This document shows, piece after piece, positions 1-8,121 of a stretch of 64,000 nucleotides of DNA. Every line of letters begins with the position of its first letter. The first letter of the stretch is position 1. Origin of the DNA: Arcticibacter sp041902385 (GTDB taxonomy: Bacteria > Bacteroidota > Bacteroidia > Sphingobacteriales > Sphingobacteriaceae); contig NZ_CP169244.1 of assembly GCF_041902385.1 (NCBI RefSeq), positions 248,001 to 312,000 of the forward strand, given 5' to 3'. The notes under the pieces are model-generated. The model was not told the origin of the DNA. It ran no database searches and was given only the letters and a program-made list of their open reading frames with translations. The position numbers and the translations under genes were made by a program.

Positions 1-2
1 TC

Positions 3-335
3 CTCGACAATAACATCCTCATGCCCAGAATAGTCGGCTCCAAAGTACGCATCAACGCCCTTACTGCCATCATTGGTGTACTGGTAGGAGGTGCCATTGC
101 AGGCATATCGGGCATGTTCCTGTCACTGCCGATCATTGCCGTGATGAAGATCATCTTCGACCGATCCGATATGTTCAAACAGTGGGGCGTGCTGCTGGGC
201 GATGAGAATCCGGAAGACAGTCCGATGAGGCGACCCGAACTTCGCTCCAAGAGCGATGCCGTGCGCCAGGAGCTGGAAAAGGAGAACGATATTGAGCCGA
301 CCGACAAGTCGGCCGAGTCGGAAGATCCAAAGTAA
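3..335 (+). CDS. AI-2E family transporter, C-terminal part (partial)
   Basis: The reading frame is open from the window edge, so only the C-terminus of a membrane protein is seen. The segment NNILMPRIVGSKV followed by a glycine-rich helix, then LSLPIIAVMKIIFDR and a WGVLLGD motif, is the usual last part of the PerM/YdiK (AI-2E transporter, UPF0118) family. Members have about eight membrane helices and act as putative exporters or ion-coupled carriers; the AI-2 role is proven only for a few. A charged tail of about 45 residues rich in E, K and D follows, presumably cytoplasmic. The gene ends 54 bases before the FabH-like gene. The internal ATG at 21 is not a real start, because homology continues upstream of it. 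Confidence 0.82.
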   Translation, partial: LDNNILMPRIVGSKVRINALTAIIGVLVGGAIAGISGMFLSLPIIAVMKIIFDRSDMFKQWGVLLGDENPEDSPMRRPELRSKSDAVRQELEKENDIEPTDKSAESEDPK

Positions 336-341
336 AACGCT

Positions 342-349
342 TACCTTTG
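342..349 (+). promoter_or_regulatory. Bacteroidota -7 element (TACCTTTG) before the FabH-like gene
   Basis: TACCTTTG matches the TAnnTTTG -7 consensus of Bacteroidota primary sigma factor promoters. It lies 40 bases before the ATG at 390 and just after the stop of the transporter gene. A clear TTTG -33 box is not evident, so this is a moderate call. Confidence 0.45.
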
Positions 350-389
350 CCCGGTTTCAGTGGCTGTACCATCAGCCACTCCGGGTTTA

Positions 390-1358
390 ATGAAAGCAAA
401 GCTAAGAGCACTCTCTGCCTATGCTCCTGAAAAGAGAATAAGCAACGGGTACTTTGAAAGCATCCTTAATACGAGCGACGAGTGGATCCGCACCAGGACA
501 GGCATCCTGGAAAGGCGCTATGCTGAAGAAGATGAATTTACGGGCGACCTGTGTTTCAGGGCCGCACAGCAGCTTCTTGCCGAAAACCCGGGCCTGTCCC
601 TCGCCGATGTCGACTTCATCATTGTATCCACCACTACAGCCGACCATACAGTACCCTCCGTAGCCAGTCAGCTTCAGCATCGTCTGGGCATTAAAAATCC
701 GGGCACCATTGACCTTTCCTCAGCTTGCGCCGGCTTCGTCTACGGCATCATTCTGGCTAAGAGCATGATTGAAGCCGGAACGTACCGCAAGGTCTTAGTC
801 TTTGGCGGGGATACCCTATCAAAAGTCCTCGATTTCTCCGACCGCAGAACAGCCATCCTCTTCGGCGATGGCGCAGGCGTTGCCCTCATTGAAGCGGCCA
901 GCGAAACCAACATATTTCGGCATGCTACCGGCACAGACGGCAGCGGCGGTGAGCATTTATACCGCTCTACCCTGTCGCCTTTCGTTAACGGGGTGAACAT
1001 CGTCAACGATGCAAAAAGCCATCAGAACGGTCGGGTAGTCTTCAAATGGGCCATTCAAACCGCAGTAAATACGGTAAGGCAGGTCCTCGAGGCCAACCAG
1101 GTACAATTGCAGGAGCTCGACTTCATCGTTCTTCACAGCGCCAATCTCCGTATTATTGAAGCAGCTGCGCTTGAACTGGGTTATCCGGTCGACCGGATGC
1201 CGCAAAGCGTCACTTATCACGGGAATACATCTTCTGCCTCGATCCCCCTGGCCCTGAACGGGGCAATAAAAAACGGACAGATCAAGAAAGGAGATCGTGG
1301 TATTATTGCAGGCTTCGGCGGCGGACTTACCTATGCAGGGGTGCTAATAAGGCTGTGA
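390..1358 (+). CDS. fabH: 3-oxoacyl-ACP synthase III family protein (FabH-like)
   Basis: A 322-residue thiolase-fold condensing enzyme. KAS III starts fatty acid synthesis by condensing an acyl-CoA with malonyl-ACP in the cytoplasm. The catalytic triad is visible: Cys113 in SACAGF, His249 in LHSANLR and Asn279 in HGNTSSAS, matching Cys112/His244/Asn274 of E. coli FabH. The C-terminal GFGGGLTYAG is typical. The frame opens with a GTG at 360, but the ATG at 390 gives the standard family N-terminus (MKAKLRALSAYAPEKRISN), so it is preferred. No acyl-carrier or fatty acid genes lie beside it. The HSAN in place of the usual HQAN hints at a FabH paralogue used in a special pathway rather than the housekeeping copy; that is inference. 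Confidence 0.87.
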   Translation: MKAKLRALSAYAPEKRISNGYFESILNTSDEWIRTRTGILERRYAEEDEFTGDLCFRAAQQLLAENPGLSLADVDFIIVSTTTADHTVPSVASQLQHRLGIKNPGTIDLSSACAGFVYGIILAKSMIEAGTYRKVLVFGGDTLSKVLDFSDRRTAILFGDGAGVALIEAASETNIFRHATGTDGSGGEHLYRSTLSPFVNGVNIVNDAKSHQNGRVVFKWAIQTAVNTVRQVLEANQVQLQELDFIVLHSANLRIIEAAALELGYPVDRMPQSVTYHGNTSSASIPLALNGAIKNGQIKKGDRGIIAGFGGGLTYAGVLIRL

Positions 1359-1558
1359 CCGCACATCCTGCCGGAAAGCCGGCACATACCACTCGCAGGC
1401 CCAATCGTCCCGCTTAATCTGGGATTGCTTTTCCATCGGGGCAACCTCGGGTTCACAACTGCAGCGACAGTCGCTTTTACTGGCCCTTTTTATGATTCGG
1501 AGAATGTAACGCCGGTTTGGCTACCTCCATTGCAAAGTGATCTGCTAAACGTGATATC

Positions 1559-1822
1559 TTATTTCAGATCCTTCAGGCTGGGAAGATCCGGAATGAGCTT
1601 TTCAGGGATCTTTCCTGTCTTAAGAGGCGTCAGGAGGTACTCCAGACCGTTCAGCCTGATTTCGTACATCGTTTGGAGCAGCATCCCCAGCTTGCCCTGC
1701 GGGAAGCCCTTCTGGTGAAACCACACCAGATAAGACTCCGGCAGATTGCACAACAGGTATCCCTTATACTTGCCGAAAGGCATTTTCATTGACACGAGCA
1801 ACTGCAGGATTTCGGGATTCAT
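1559..1822 (-). CDS. DUF3820 family protein
   Basis: An 87-residue protein with the DUF3820 signature: MPFGKYKG near the N-terminus, then LPESYLVWF and KGFPQGKLG. The family is widespread in Bacteroidota and Gammaproteobacteria, and its function is not established (some members are labelled quorum-sensing-regulated virulence factors). The length is normal for the family. It stands alone, convergent with the FabH-like gene, with 200 bases between the two in which I see nothing convincing. Confidence 0.8.
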   Translation of the reverse strand: MNPEILQLLVSMKMPFGKYKGYLLCNLPESYLVWFHQKGFPQGKLGMLLQTMYEIRLNGLEYLLTPLKTGKIPEKLIPDLPSLKDLK

Positions 1823-2001
1823 GGATCAAAGGTATAAAAAATAGCGGTGCAGCAGATCAGGCGGAAAAAGAAAGCGCTTGCGCAGGGAAAGAGAAAAAGC
1901 AGCTGACTGCGTATCATACTGCACCGACATCGGCAGTATTCTCCGCTGTTCCTCATTCGTAACTGATTCGCTGCGGGTCAGCATTGACTCTCCCTTCCGT
2001 G

Positions 2002-2070
2002 CGGGTTGAGTGCGGTTATTTCTGGAAAAACCCGCACTCAACCCGGACTCAGTCCGCTCTCAACCCGCTC
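2002..2070. repeat. Inverted and 11-bp tandem repeat, shared with a site near 43.15 kb
   Basis: In the 383-base gap between the DUF3820 and L,D-transpeptidase genes, CGGGTTGAGTGCGG (2002-2015) is perfectly inverted as CCGCACTCAACCCG (2032-2045). The right arm continues into 11-base units of the type ACCCGCACTCA, ACCCGGACTCA. A 22-base stretch (2030-2051) recurs identically at 43154-43175. The rest of the gap holds AT-rich degenerate repeats (variants of AGTTCAGAAAC near 2085-2130) and no convincing gene. Confidence 0.7.
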
Positions 2071-2205
2071 GCACAACGTCCCAGAAATAGTTTAGAAACG
2101 ATTCAGAGACAGTTCAGAAACAAGTATTTGCGTCTCTGACAATACCCAAATATAGCTTTGAGTTTGCGCTAAAGCAAGGATAAAAGTATGGGCACCAGCC
2201 GCCTG

Positions 2206-3876
2206 CTACAGCTTGCTGAAGTACATGAATTTCAGCTTGCTATCATGACCGTAAATATCATCATAGAAGCGTACGCGGCCGGAAGCATCAGCAGAGGCAG
2301 TAAAATAGACGAGATATACCGGCAGCTTCTTTTTAAGCGGCACGTACTTCTCTTCGTGCTTGCTTACCTGATCCATGATCTTTGAACGGTCCCAGCCGGT
2401 ATCGCGTAAAAGATAGGCAGCAAGGTCGATCGGCTTTTCAACACGAACACAACCGTGACTAAAATCGCGTTTCGACTGGTTAAACAGTTCGGTAGATGGC
2501 GTATCATGAAGGTAAATATTCATGGAATTGGGGAAGATGAATTTCACCTGACCCAGGTCGTTCTTAGGTCCGGGCCTGCGACGCACTGTATAGGGAAAAT
2601 TGCCGGTTCCGGCAGCAGACCAGTCGACCGAAGTGGGGTCAACAGGATTGCCGTCTTTGCCGATCACTTCCATGTCCATCGCCTCAAGGAAACCGGGGTT
2701 AGAAGCGACTTTAGGTGCTATTTCATCCTTAAGGATACCCGGGGGAATGTTCCAATACGGAGCAAGGACTACGTGTTCCATCTGATCACTGAAGACAGGC
2801 GTGGAGTTCAGTTCCTTTCCTACGATCACCTTCATGCTCATTTTTTCCTTGCCGCCTTCATAGAGGCGAAGTCTGAATTCAGGAATATTGACGATGAGGT
2901 AGTTGGGTTCAAAGCTCTGAGGGATCCAGCGCCATCTCTCCATGTTGATAACGACCTGCCTGATGCGGTCTTCAACGGGAATGTTCATAAAGCGAACGGT
3001 CTCACTGTTCAGCTTTCCGGTAGCAGGAAGACCATTTTGTTCCTGAAACTTCTTCAGTGCGGCAGAAAGGTTCTGATCAAAGACATTGGAAGCGCCTGCA
3101 TTCTTGATCGTATCCTGAGAGATCAAAGCAGCAAGTCGCTTTCTGAGCGCGGGAACAACCGATGAAGGCTGCCCTACCGCCACAGAGGCACCGGCGGGGA
3201 TCTTTGGCCAGCCGCCGGCAGCCTTGATCCTCCGGTAATTGGCCAGGGCCTTTTTCAGATTGGAATATTCGGGATGCATGGGCTGAAAGTCCTTATAAGG
3301 CAAGTTGCTCTCGCGTTCACCCAGGACAGACTGAAGTGCAAGATCGAGCTTCATGCGGTTGCGCTTAACGTCCCAGTCGGCCTTCTTTGTCTCCCTCGGT
3401 TCAAGCACGCCACGGTAATAATCCGATGCCCAGTTGAAGTAGGTTGCCGAAAGGGCAATATCAATTTCTTTTTCAAGCTGGTCACGCTTATCAAGGTCCC
3501 TCTTCACTCCCTGCAGATCCTTTATGAGAGCGCTGATATCAACCACCCCGTAATTGGAGAGTTCAAGGCCCTCCTCTGCCGACTTGCTTACCACATTAAG
3601 CAGCTTCTGACTTTCAGGAACCAGCTCGTGATTCTTAAACCACCCCAGCTTGTAATCCCGTGCTTTGTAAAATTGCATGGCCCAGTAAAGGTCGTCGGCA
3701 AAAGCAGGCTTCGAATTCATATATTGAGTTACGTAAGCGCTGTCGAGCACAGGTTGCTCGCCTGACTTTCTTTTGCTACAGTTACTGAACACGATAAGAA
3801 TAAGTACGAGAACAAGAACAGTCGAAATTTTCTTTGTTACGAACAAAAATGAGCGTAGTAATGGACGTTGTATCAT
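2206..3876 (-). CDS. L,D-transpeptidase family lipoprotein (YcbB/LdtD-like)
   Basis: A 556-residue cell wall enzyme. The N-terminus has a hydrophobic stretch ending in a lipobox-like FSNC, so it is probably lipid-anchored in the periplasm. A scaffold domain of about 270 residues follows, then a peptidoglycan-binding helix bundle (ALKKFQEQNGLPATGKL) and a YkuD catalytic domain whose active-site motif SHGCVR holds the nucleophilic cysteine. This order is that of YcbB (LdtD), which makes 3-3 peptidoglycan crosslinks and is beta-lactam insensitive apart from carbapenems. The frame is open to 4173, but the first 99 codons are heptanucleotide repeat read as protein. The ATG at 3876 directly before the signal sequence is therefore chosen. 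Confidence 0.88.
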   Translation of the reverse strand: MIQRPLLRSFLFVTKKISTVLVLVLILIVFSNCSKRKSGEQPVLDSAYVTQYMNSKPAFADDLYWAMQFYKARDYKLGWFKNHELVPESQKLLNVVSKSAEEGLELSNYGVVDISALIKDLQGVKRDLDKRDQLEKEIDIALSATYFNWASDYYRGVLEPRETKKADWDVKRNRMKLDLALQSVLGERESNLPYKDFQPMHPEYSNLKKALANYRRIKAAGGWPKIPAGASVAVGQPSSVVPALRKRLAALISQDTIKNAGASNVFDQNLSAALKKFQEQNGLPATGKLNSETVRFMNIPVEDRIRQVVINMERWRWIPQSFEPNYLIVNIPEFRLRLYEGGKEKMSMKVIVGKELNSTPVFSDQMEHVVLAPYWNIPPGILKDEIAPKVASNPGFLEAMDMEVIGKDGNPVDPTSVDWSAAGTGNFPYTVRRRPGPKNDLGQVKFIFPNSMNIYLHDTPSTELFNQSKRDFSHGCVRVEKPIDLAAYLLRDTGWDRSKIMDQVSKHEEKYVPLKKKLPVYLVYFTASADASGRVRFYDDIYGHDSKLKFMYFSKL

Positions 3877-3927
3877 AAATAGTGTGTGTTTCTTAATAAT
3901 TAATATATTATAAAGTAAAAACCGTGC

Positions 3928-4176
3928 CAGAGAAGGCGGAAAGCGGAAAGCAGAAAGCGGAAGCCTGAAAGCAGAAAGCGGAAGGCTGAATGCGGAAGGC
4001 GGAAAGCGGAAGGCGAAAGGCTGAAGGCAGAAAGCAGAAAGCAGAAAGCAGAAAGCAGAAAGCGGAAAGCGGAAAGCCGAAAGCCGATTGCCGATTGCTG
4101 ATGGCTGAAAGCTGACGGCTAATTGCTGATGGCTGAAAGCATCCAATCGCCAACAGCTAACCGCCAAAAGCAAAAA
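3928..4176. repeat. Heptanucleotide short tandem repeat block (GCnGAAn type)
   Basis: About 35 consecutive 7-base units can be read in one register, first GCGGAAA, GCAGAAA and GCGGAAG, then drifting through GCCGATT and GCTGATG to GCTGAAA and GCTAACC. Every unit starts with GC; the remaining five positions vary. It lies between the start of the L,D-transpeptidase gene and the stop of the next minus-strand gene. Because 21 bases are seven codons, the block is stop-free and makes false open frames (repeated LSAFCFP-like peptides). It fills most of the 320-base gap. Confidence 0.85.
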
Positions 4177-4212
4177 GCAAAAAGCTAGCTGAATGATCAG
4201 CTAGCTTTTTGC
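4177..4212 (-). terminator. Intrinsic terminator overlapping the stop of the 4-TM protein gene
   Basis: A perfect 16-bp stem, GCAAAAAGCTAGCTGA (4177-4192) against TCAGCTAGCTTTTTGC (4197-4212), with a four-base loop. On the minus strand it is followed by a T-rich run. The stop codon of the minus-strand gene (4197-4199) lies inside the hairpin. The plus direction also has a T run, so it may work both ways. Confidence 0.8.
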
Positions 4213-4598
4213 TTTTTTGCGGAAAATATCATGATCAATGCACCGAGCAAGAGCATGGCCCACCCTATCCAGCGGTAATGAACCAGTCCTGCGGCAGCAC
4301 GTGCCAGGCTCTTAAGGGGAATAAAGCTAAAAGAATCATTGACCTTGAAATAGACGGCAGCAAGGGTAAGCAGGATCAGAAAGAACTCTGTCCAGCCAAC
4401 AAACTTCAGGAGTCCGCCTTTCCCTGATATGGCTGCAAAGATACCAAGCGCTGCAAGGACATAGACAACAGTTGCGAGTCCGGGGTGCAGATCCCAATAG
4501 TTCCAGTTTCCGATAATGGGCAGGTGTACCATGGGACTCAGTCCTCCCGCTGCGAGAAGAAGTGCACCCACTAAACCAAGATAATTACGTGAATTCAT
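4197..4598 (-). CDS. Small four-helix membrane protein, unknown function
   Basis: A 133-residue protein that I do not recognise. It has four hydrophobic segments (about residues 6-25, 39-60, 66-84 and 108-128), a short basic C-terminus and no signal peptidase site, so it is predicted to sit in the inner membrane. It lies 27 bases downstream of gldC on the same strand and probably shares its transcript. The start ATG gives a typical membrane N-terminus (MNSRNYLGLVGALLLAAGG). Transcription ends at the hairpin overlapping its stop codon. Confidence 0.72.
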   Translation of the reverse strand: MNSRNYLGLVGALLLAAGGLSPMVHLPIIGNWNYWDLHPGLATVVYVLAALGIFAAISGKGGLLKFVGWTEFFLILLTLAAVYFKVNDSFSFIPLKSLARAAAGLVHYRWIGWAMLLLGALIMIFSAKKQKAS

Positions 4599-4625
4599 GA
4601 CAGGTTGTTTATTAAAGGAGGGACG

Positions 4626-4961
4626 TTACTGTCCCTGTTTGATCTCCATTTTTTCAGCGAAGTGCGCGCAATAGTCGCGCAGGTCTTCCACGATGTTGGT
4701 TTCGCCGGTTGCCCTGAGGAAGCTGTCGCCCATGGTCTGCAGGGTCTCGTAGAAGAAGCGCTTCATCTCATCTACAGGCATGTCCTTGGTCCAAAGGTCA
4801 ATGCGAAGTGAGTTCTTGTAATTGTGATCCCAGAGAGACAGGATCATGGCCTTTACCGGCAGCTGTTCCTTATTCTCGGCGTCTGACGATTCCCAGGTTA
4901 TATTTTCAGGAACATTATTATCGTCGAGCTCGACGGTCAGTTTGATTTCTGCTTTTTTCAT
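4626..4961 (-). CDS. gldC: Gliding motility protein GldC
   Basis: A 111-residue soluble protein matching GldC over its whole length: MKKAEIKLTVELDDNNVPE, then WESSDAE, MILSLWDH and LRIDLWTKDMPVDEMKRFF. In Flavobacterium johnsoniae, GldC improves gliding but is not essential; it has no signal peptide. GldC is confined to Bacteroidota, which supports the host assignment. It is followed by the small membrane protein gene. Its usual partner gldB is not in this window. Confidence 0.9.
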   Translation of the reverse strand: MKKAEIKLTVELDDNNVPENITWESSDAENKEQLPVKAMILSLWDHNYKNSLRIDLWTKDMPVDEMKRFFYETLQTMGDSFLRATGETNIVEDLRDYCAHFAEKMEIKQGQ

Positions 4962-5171
4962 ATCGTTTGATTAACTGTTTTCAATTTTGTGATGTATTTA
5001 TTTTCTAAAGCCAGCAAAGAGCATCAACCTGCTTTCTTTTCCATTTCCGCGAGCGAAGATTCGGCGGCAGTTTATGGGTGTTACTAAACGCAAAGAACAT
5101 CGCCCACTCCTTTTTTCTTCCCGCCACCGATTTAAGCATCCGGACGTTATCGTTCACTCTTGCTTGGCGGC

Positions 5172-5435
5172 TTACTGAAGCAAACTTGCTTTGCCCAGCA
5201 CCAACAGGACGATGGCTGCAAAGATGATAAATATCACCTCTACAATCCAAATGCGTTTAAGATCGCGCAGGAAGGTGCGGAACAGCAGGTCGGCGACTGA
5301 GCAGAGAACAATGACCAGGACTAATGACAACCAGCCTGGCTGTACCTTCGACTGCTTCTGGTCGAGAAGTGGGTAGATCAGCGTGACCACCAGGGCCGCC
5401 GAAACGAAATTAAGAGGGGACAGACGCATCTTCAT
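5172..5435 (-). CDS. Small membrane protein, unknown function
   Basis: An 87-residue protein with three hydrophobic segments (about residues 6-22, 35-50 and 61-82) separated by the charged stretches DQKQSK and RTFLRDLKR. I do not recognise a family. It lies between the helicase gene and gldC on the same strand. The 210 bases between it and gldC hold only short frames I cannot support. A GGAAGG/CCTTCC hairpin (5450-5468) sits just before its start. Confidence 0.6.
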   Translation of the reverse strand: MKMRLSPLNFVSAALVVTLIYPLLDQKQSKVQPGWLSLVLVIVLCSVADLLFRTFLRDLKRIWIVEVIFIIFAAIVLLVLGKASLLQ

Positions 5436-5544
5436 TATTCATTTTCCCAGGAAGGGCATCCGCCTTCCTTTCATTCCTATTCATGAGCTTCGGTCATGAA
5501 TGTTTTCTTCTGGCTTTTATCGTTGCTAAAGCGTATAGTCCGCA

Positions 5545-6927
5545 CTATTTCTTACGACCCCTGCCGCCAGTTTTCCTTGCTGCGCCAGAAGGTGCTGCCC
5601 TCTTTGCTGCCGGCTTTGCGGAGCCCTTGCCTGCAGGCTTTTTTCCCGTCTTTGCTTTTGCACCCTGGCCTTTATTTGCTGTCGCATGTTTCTTTTCGTG
5701 AAAGGCTCCCTTGAACTCAGGATCTTCCTTCCGTCGCTGTGTATCAATCTCACGCGCAATAGCCTGACGTTCATCGAAAGGCGTATCTTCTATAAAGACC
5801 TCGTCAGGGATATCGGCAACGGGGACTTTTTGCCTGATCAGCTTCTCAATCTTCCTGAGGTAATACTCTTCGGCAGGATTGCAGAAAGTAATAGCGTCGC
5901 CGGTATTGAACGCTCTGCCGGTACGCCCAATGCGGTGGACGTAGTCTTCGATGACAACAGGCACGTCGAAATTAATGACGTGGCTGACATTGTTGACATC
6001 CAGGCCCCGCGCTGCAACATCCGTTGCAACCAGAATCCTCACATCGCCTTCCTTGAAGGCATTGATGGAGTTGATGCGCGTGTTCTGGCCTTTATTGGCA
6101 TGGATCACTTTCACCTGATCTTCGCCGTATTTCCGTTCGAGGTACCGGAAGATATTATCGGCCACCTCCTTGGTCTTGCAAAAAATGATGATGCGGCTTA
6201 GTTCCTCCTCTTTCTTTAAAAGGAACATCAGAAGGTTCAGCTTCGTCTTCAGATTTGGAACGTAATAAAGCAGCTGCTGAACGGTATCTGCCGGAGTAGC
6301 CTGAGGGGCTACCTCGATCAGGGTAGGAAACTTCAGGAAGTCGCCGGCGATCTTATGGACAAGCTCACTCATGGTAGCCGAAAAGAGTAGGTTTTGACGT
6401 TTGCGGGGCACCACTTCGAGGATTCGATGAATGGAACCTATAAAGCCCATGTCCATCATCTTATCGGCTTCATCGATAACAAGGAACTGCAGGGATTTGA
6501 CCGGGATAAAGCCTTCGAGATACAGATCAAGGAAACGTCCCGGAGTGGCTACCAGGATATCTACTCCCTTCTCAAGCTGGGCCTTCTGGGTCTTTGGACC
6601 GAGGCCCCCGTAGATCACAACGGTCCTGAGGTCTGTATATTTTGCAAAAAGCCGGATATTCTCCTCAATCTGCATAGCAAGCTCACGGGTAGGAGCAAGA
6701 ATGAGGGCGCGGGCGTCATTTCCCTGGGCATACTTTAGCTTCATGAGCATGGGCAAAACGTAGGCGGCAGTCTTGCCTGTGCCTGTCTGCGCAATGCCCA
6801 TGATATCCTGCCCTGACAGGACCGGGTTGATCGCTTTCTGCTGAATGGGCGTCGGCTCTGTAAAGCCGGCATCAGCTACCGCATTCAGTATCTGGCGGTT
6901 TAATTTAAAATCTTCGAATGAAGGCAT
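5545..6927 (-). CDS. DEAD-box ATP-dependent RNA helicase (RhlE/DeaD type)
   Basis: A 460-residue cytoplasmic RNA helicase. All motifs are readable: Q motif (GFTEPTPIQ, residues 21-29), Walker A AQTGTGKT (46-53), Ia PTRELA, Ib TPGR, DEAD (152-155), SAT (183-185), and in the second RecA domain the ARGLD and HRIGRTGR motifs. After about residue 405 comes a low-complexity tail rich in K, G, A and R, of the kind that anchors such helicases to rRNA or mRNA. Bacteroidota carry several such genes, used in ribosome assembly and cold growth; which one this is cannot be told. It starts 52 bases from the stop of the SDR gene. Confidence 0.92.
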   Translation of the reverse strand: MPSFEDFKLNRQILNAVADAGFTEPTPIQQKAINPVLSGQDIMGIAQTGTGKTAAYVLPMLMKLKYAQGNDARALILAPTRELAMQIEENIRLFAKYTDLRTVVIYGGLGPKTQKAQLEKGVDILVATPGRFLDLYLEGFIPVKSLQFLVIDEADKMMDMGFIGSIHRILEVVPRKRQNLLFSATMSELVHKIAGDFLKFPTLIEVAPQATPADTVQQLLYYVPNLKTKLNLLMFLLKKEEELSRIIIFCKTKEVADNIFRYLERKYGEDQVKVIHANKGQNTRINSINAFKEGDVRILVATDVAARGLDVNNVSHVINFDVPVVIEDYVHRIGRTGRAFNTGDAITFCNPAEEYYLRKIEKLIRQKVPVADIPDEVFIEDTPFDERQAIAREIDTQRRKEDPEFKGAFHEKKHATANKGQGAKAKTGKKPAGKGSAKPAAKRAAPSGAARKTGGRGRKK

Positions 6928-6979
6928 GCCGCAAAGATAGCGTTTTGCCCTGCATTAATGATGCACCCGCCTCAGATGG

Positions 6980-7783
6980 CTAAATGGATGACACTGAACC
7001 GCCATCGACACGAAGGTTGGTACCGGTAATGAAGGAGGCCTGTTCGGAAGCGAGAAAGACTACTGCGGCGCCTACTTCTTCGATGGTGCCTGGCCTGCCC
7101 AGCTCTATTCCCGGCCGGTTCTGTTCGAGGAACTGGCTCTGCGCATCCTGCACCGATATCCCTTTCTGCTCTGCCTGCCCCTTTAGCATGTCTTCAACGA
7201 GGGGCGTGTAAATGAAGGCTGGCGACACGGTATTAACCAGAATATTGTGTTTGCCGTACAACTTGGACAAGCCCTTGCTCAGGTTGATAATAGCAGCTTT
7301 TGTGAGGTTATAGGGGATCATGTCGGGATAGGGCTGCAGGCCATTCTCGGATGACATGTTGATTATGCGGCCCCAGCCTTTCGCTATCATGCCGGGAACG
7401 ACGGCTTTGATCATGCGGACCATTGAGACGACATTCAAATCATAAAGTGAGAGATAATCTTCGGCAGGAAAATCTTCAAAAGGGACCTGCTTACCGATGC
7501 CGCCTACGTTGTTGACCAGGATATCGACCGTACCTGCCTGCGAATTAATGGTCTCGATGAGGCAATCAACATCCTCCTGCTGAGTGACGTCAGCCTGAAT
7601 GGCTTTAACAGGATTCCCTGCCGCAGCAGACATGCCGGCTACTACGCCTTCCATTTCCTCAAGGTTCCGGGCGCATATGTATACCGTAGCCCCTGCTTTG
7701 GCAAGCGATTCTGCTGCTCCCCTGCCTATCCCTTTGCTTCCGCCTGTCACCAGGGCTATTTTGTTACGAAGATCTATTTTCAT
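6980..7783 (-). CDS. SDR family NAD(P)-dependent oxidoreductase
   Basis: A 267-residue classical short-chain dehydrogenase. The nucleotide-binding motif TGGSKGIGRG is at residues 13-22, NNVGG (NNAG type) follows, the catalytic serine is in NMSSENG, and the Y-x3-K pair is in YNLTK. The C-terminal VDGG is standard. The acidic or basic residue after the second strand does not settle the NADH versus NADPH choice, and the substrate is unknown. It lies upstream of the helicase gene on the same strand. The 333 bases before it contain no supported gene. Confidence 0.85.
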   Translation of the reverse strand: MKIDLRNKIALVTGGSKGIGRGAAESLAKAGATVYICARNLEEMEGVVAGMSAAAGNPVKAIQADVTQQEDVDCLIETINSQAGTVDILVNNVGGIGKQVPFEDFPAEDYLSLYDLNVVSMVRMIKAVVPGMIAKGWGRIINMSSENGLQPYPDMIPYNLTKAAIINLSKGLSKLYGKHNILVNTVSPAFIYTPLVEDMLKGQAEQKGISVQDAQSQFLEQNRPGIELGRPGTIEEVGAAVVFLASEQASFITGTNLRVDGGSVSSI

Positions 7784-8116
7784 TATAACTAGTTTTTTGC
7801 TCTGTTTGCCGATCGTAATGCCTGAGCTAAGCTGGTCCCCTTTGCCTGAGCCGACTTAAAGAGTATGTATGCCCGTCTCTGCTCTCAGTACTCAGGGCTT
7901 GAAGTGCGGAAAGCACGAGCGCCGTCTGCCAGGATATGCATTTGGCAACTCCTGACCTGCGGCAATAGCTCTTATTTCTCTCAGGATACACTTCAGCGGG
8001 CCTGATCTTGCCATGCTCCACATAAAGAAACGCATTTAGCTGGATTGAGTTAAGGCATCGAAAAGAAAAGACATAGTAATGATAAATACTTAAATTCGCA
8101 GTTTTAGCACCATACT
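7784..8116. other. Intergenic region between the divergent SDR and pyrC genes
   Basis: This 333-base divergent gap should hold promoters for both genes. The only open frame (7827-8021, minus) has no recognisable features. The one structure I see is the inverted repeat leading into the pyrC start codon, listed separately. Confidence 0.4.
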
Positions 8117-8121
8117 ATGTC
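8070..8121 (+). promoter_or_regulatory. Inverted repeat enclosing the pyrC start codon
   Basis: GACATAGTA (8070-8078) is perfectly inverted as TACTATGTC (8113-8121), and the pyrC ATG (8117-8119) lies within the right arm. If transcription starts upstream of 8070, a 9-bp stem would cover the start codon and could limit translation. The intervening 34 bases are AT-rich. This may be coincidence; no regulator is implied. Confidence 0.35.

Noticed and set aside
1826..2041. 71-residue minus-strand protein
   Set aside because: It overlaps the inverted and 11-bp repeats and has no recognisable features.
3877..4173. N-terminal extension of the L,D-transpeptidase
   Set aside because: These 99 codons are heptanucleotide repeat. 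The signal peptide and lipobox begin at the ATG at 3876.
5480..5500. Terminator TTCATGA/TCATGAA near the helicase stop
   Set aside because: The stem is only seven AT-rich pairs, and there is no T run on the minus strand where the gene ends.
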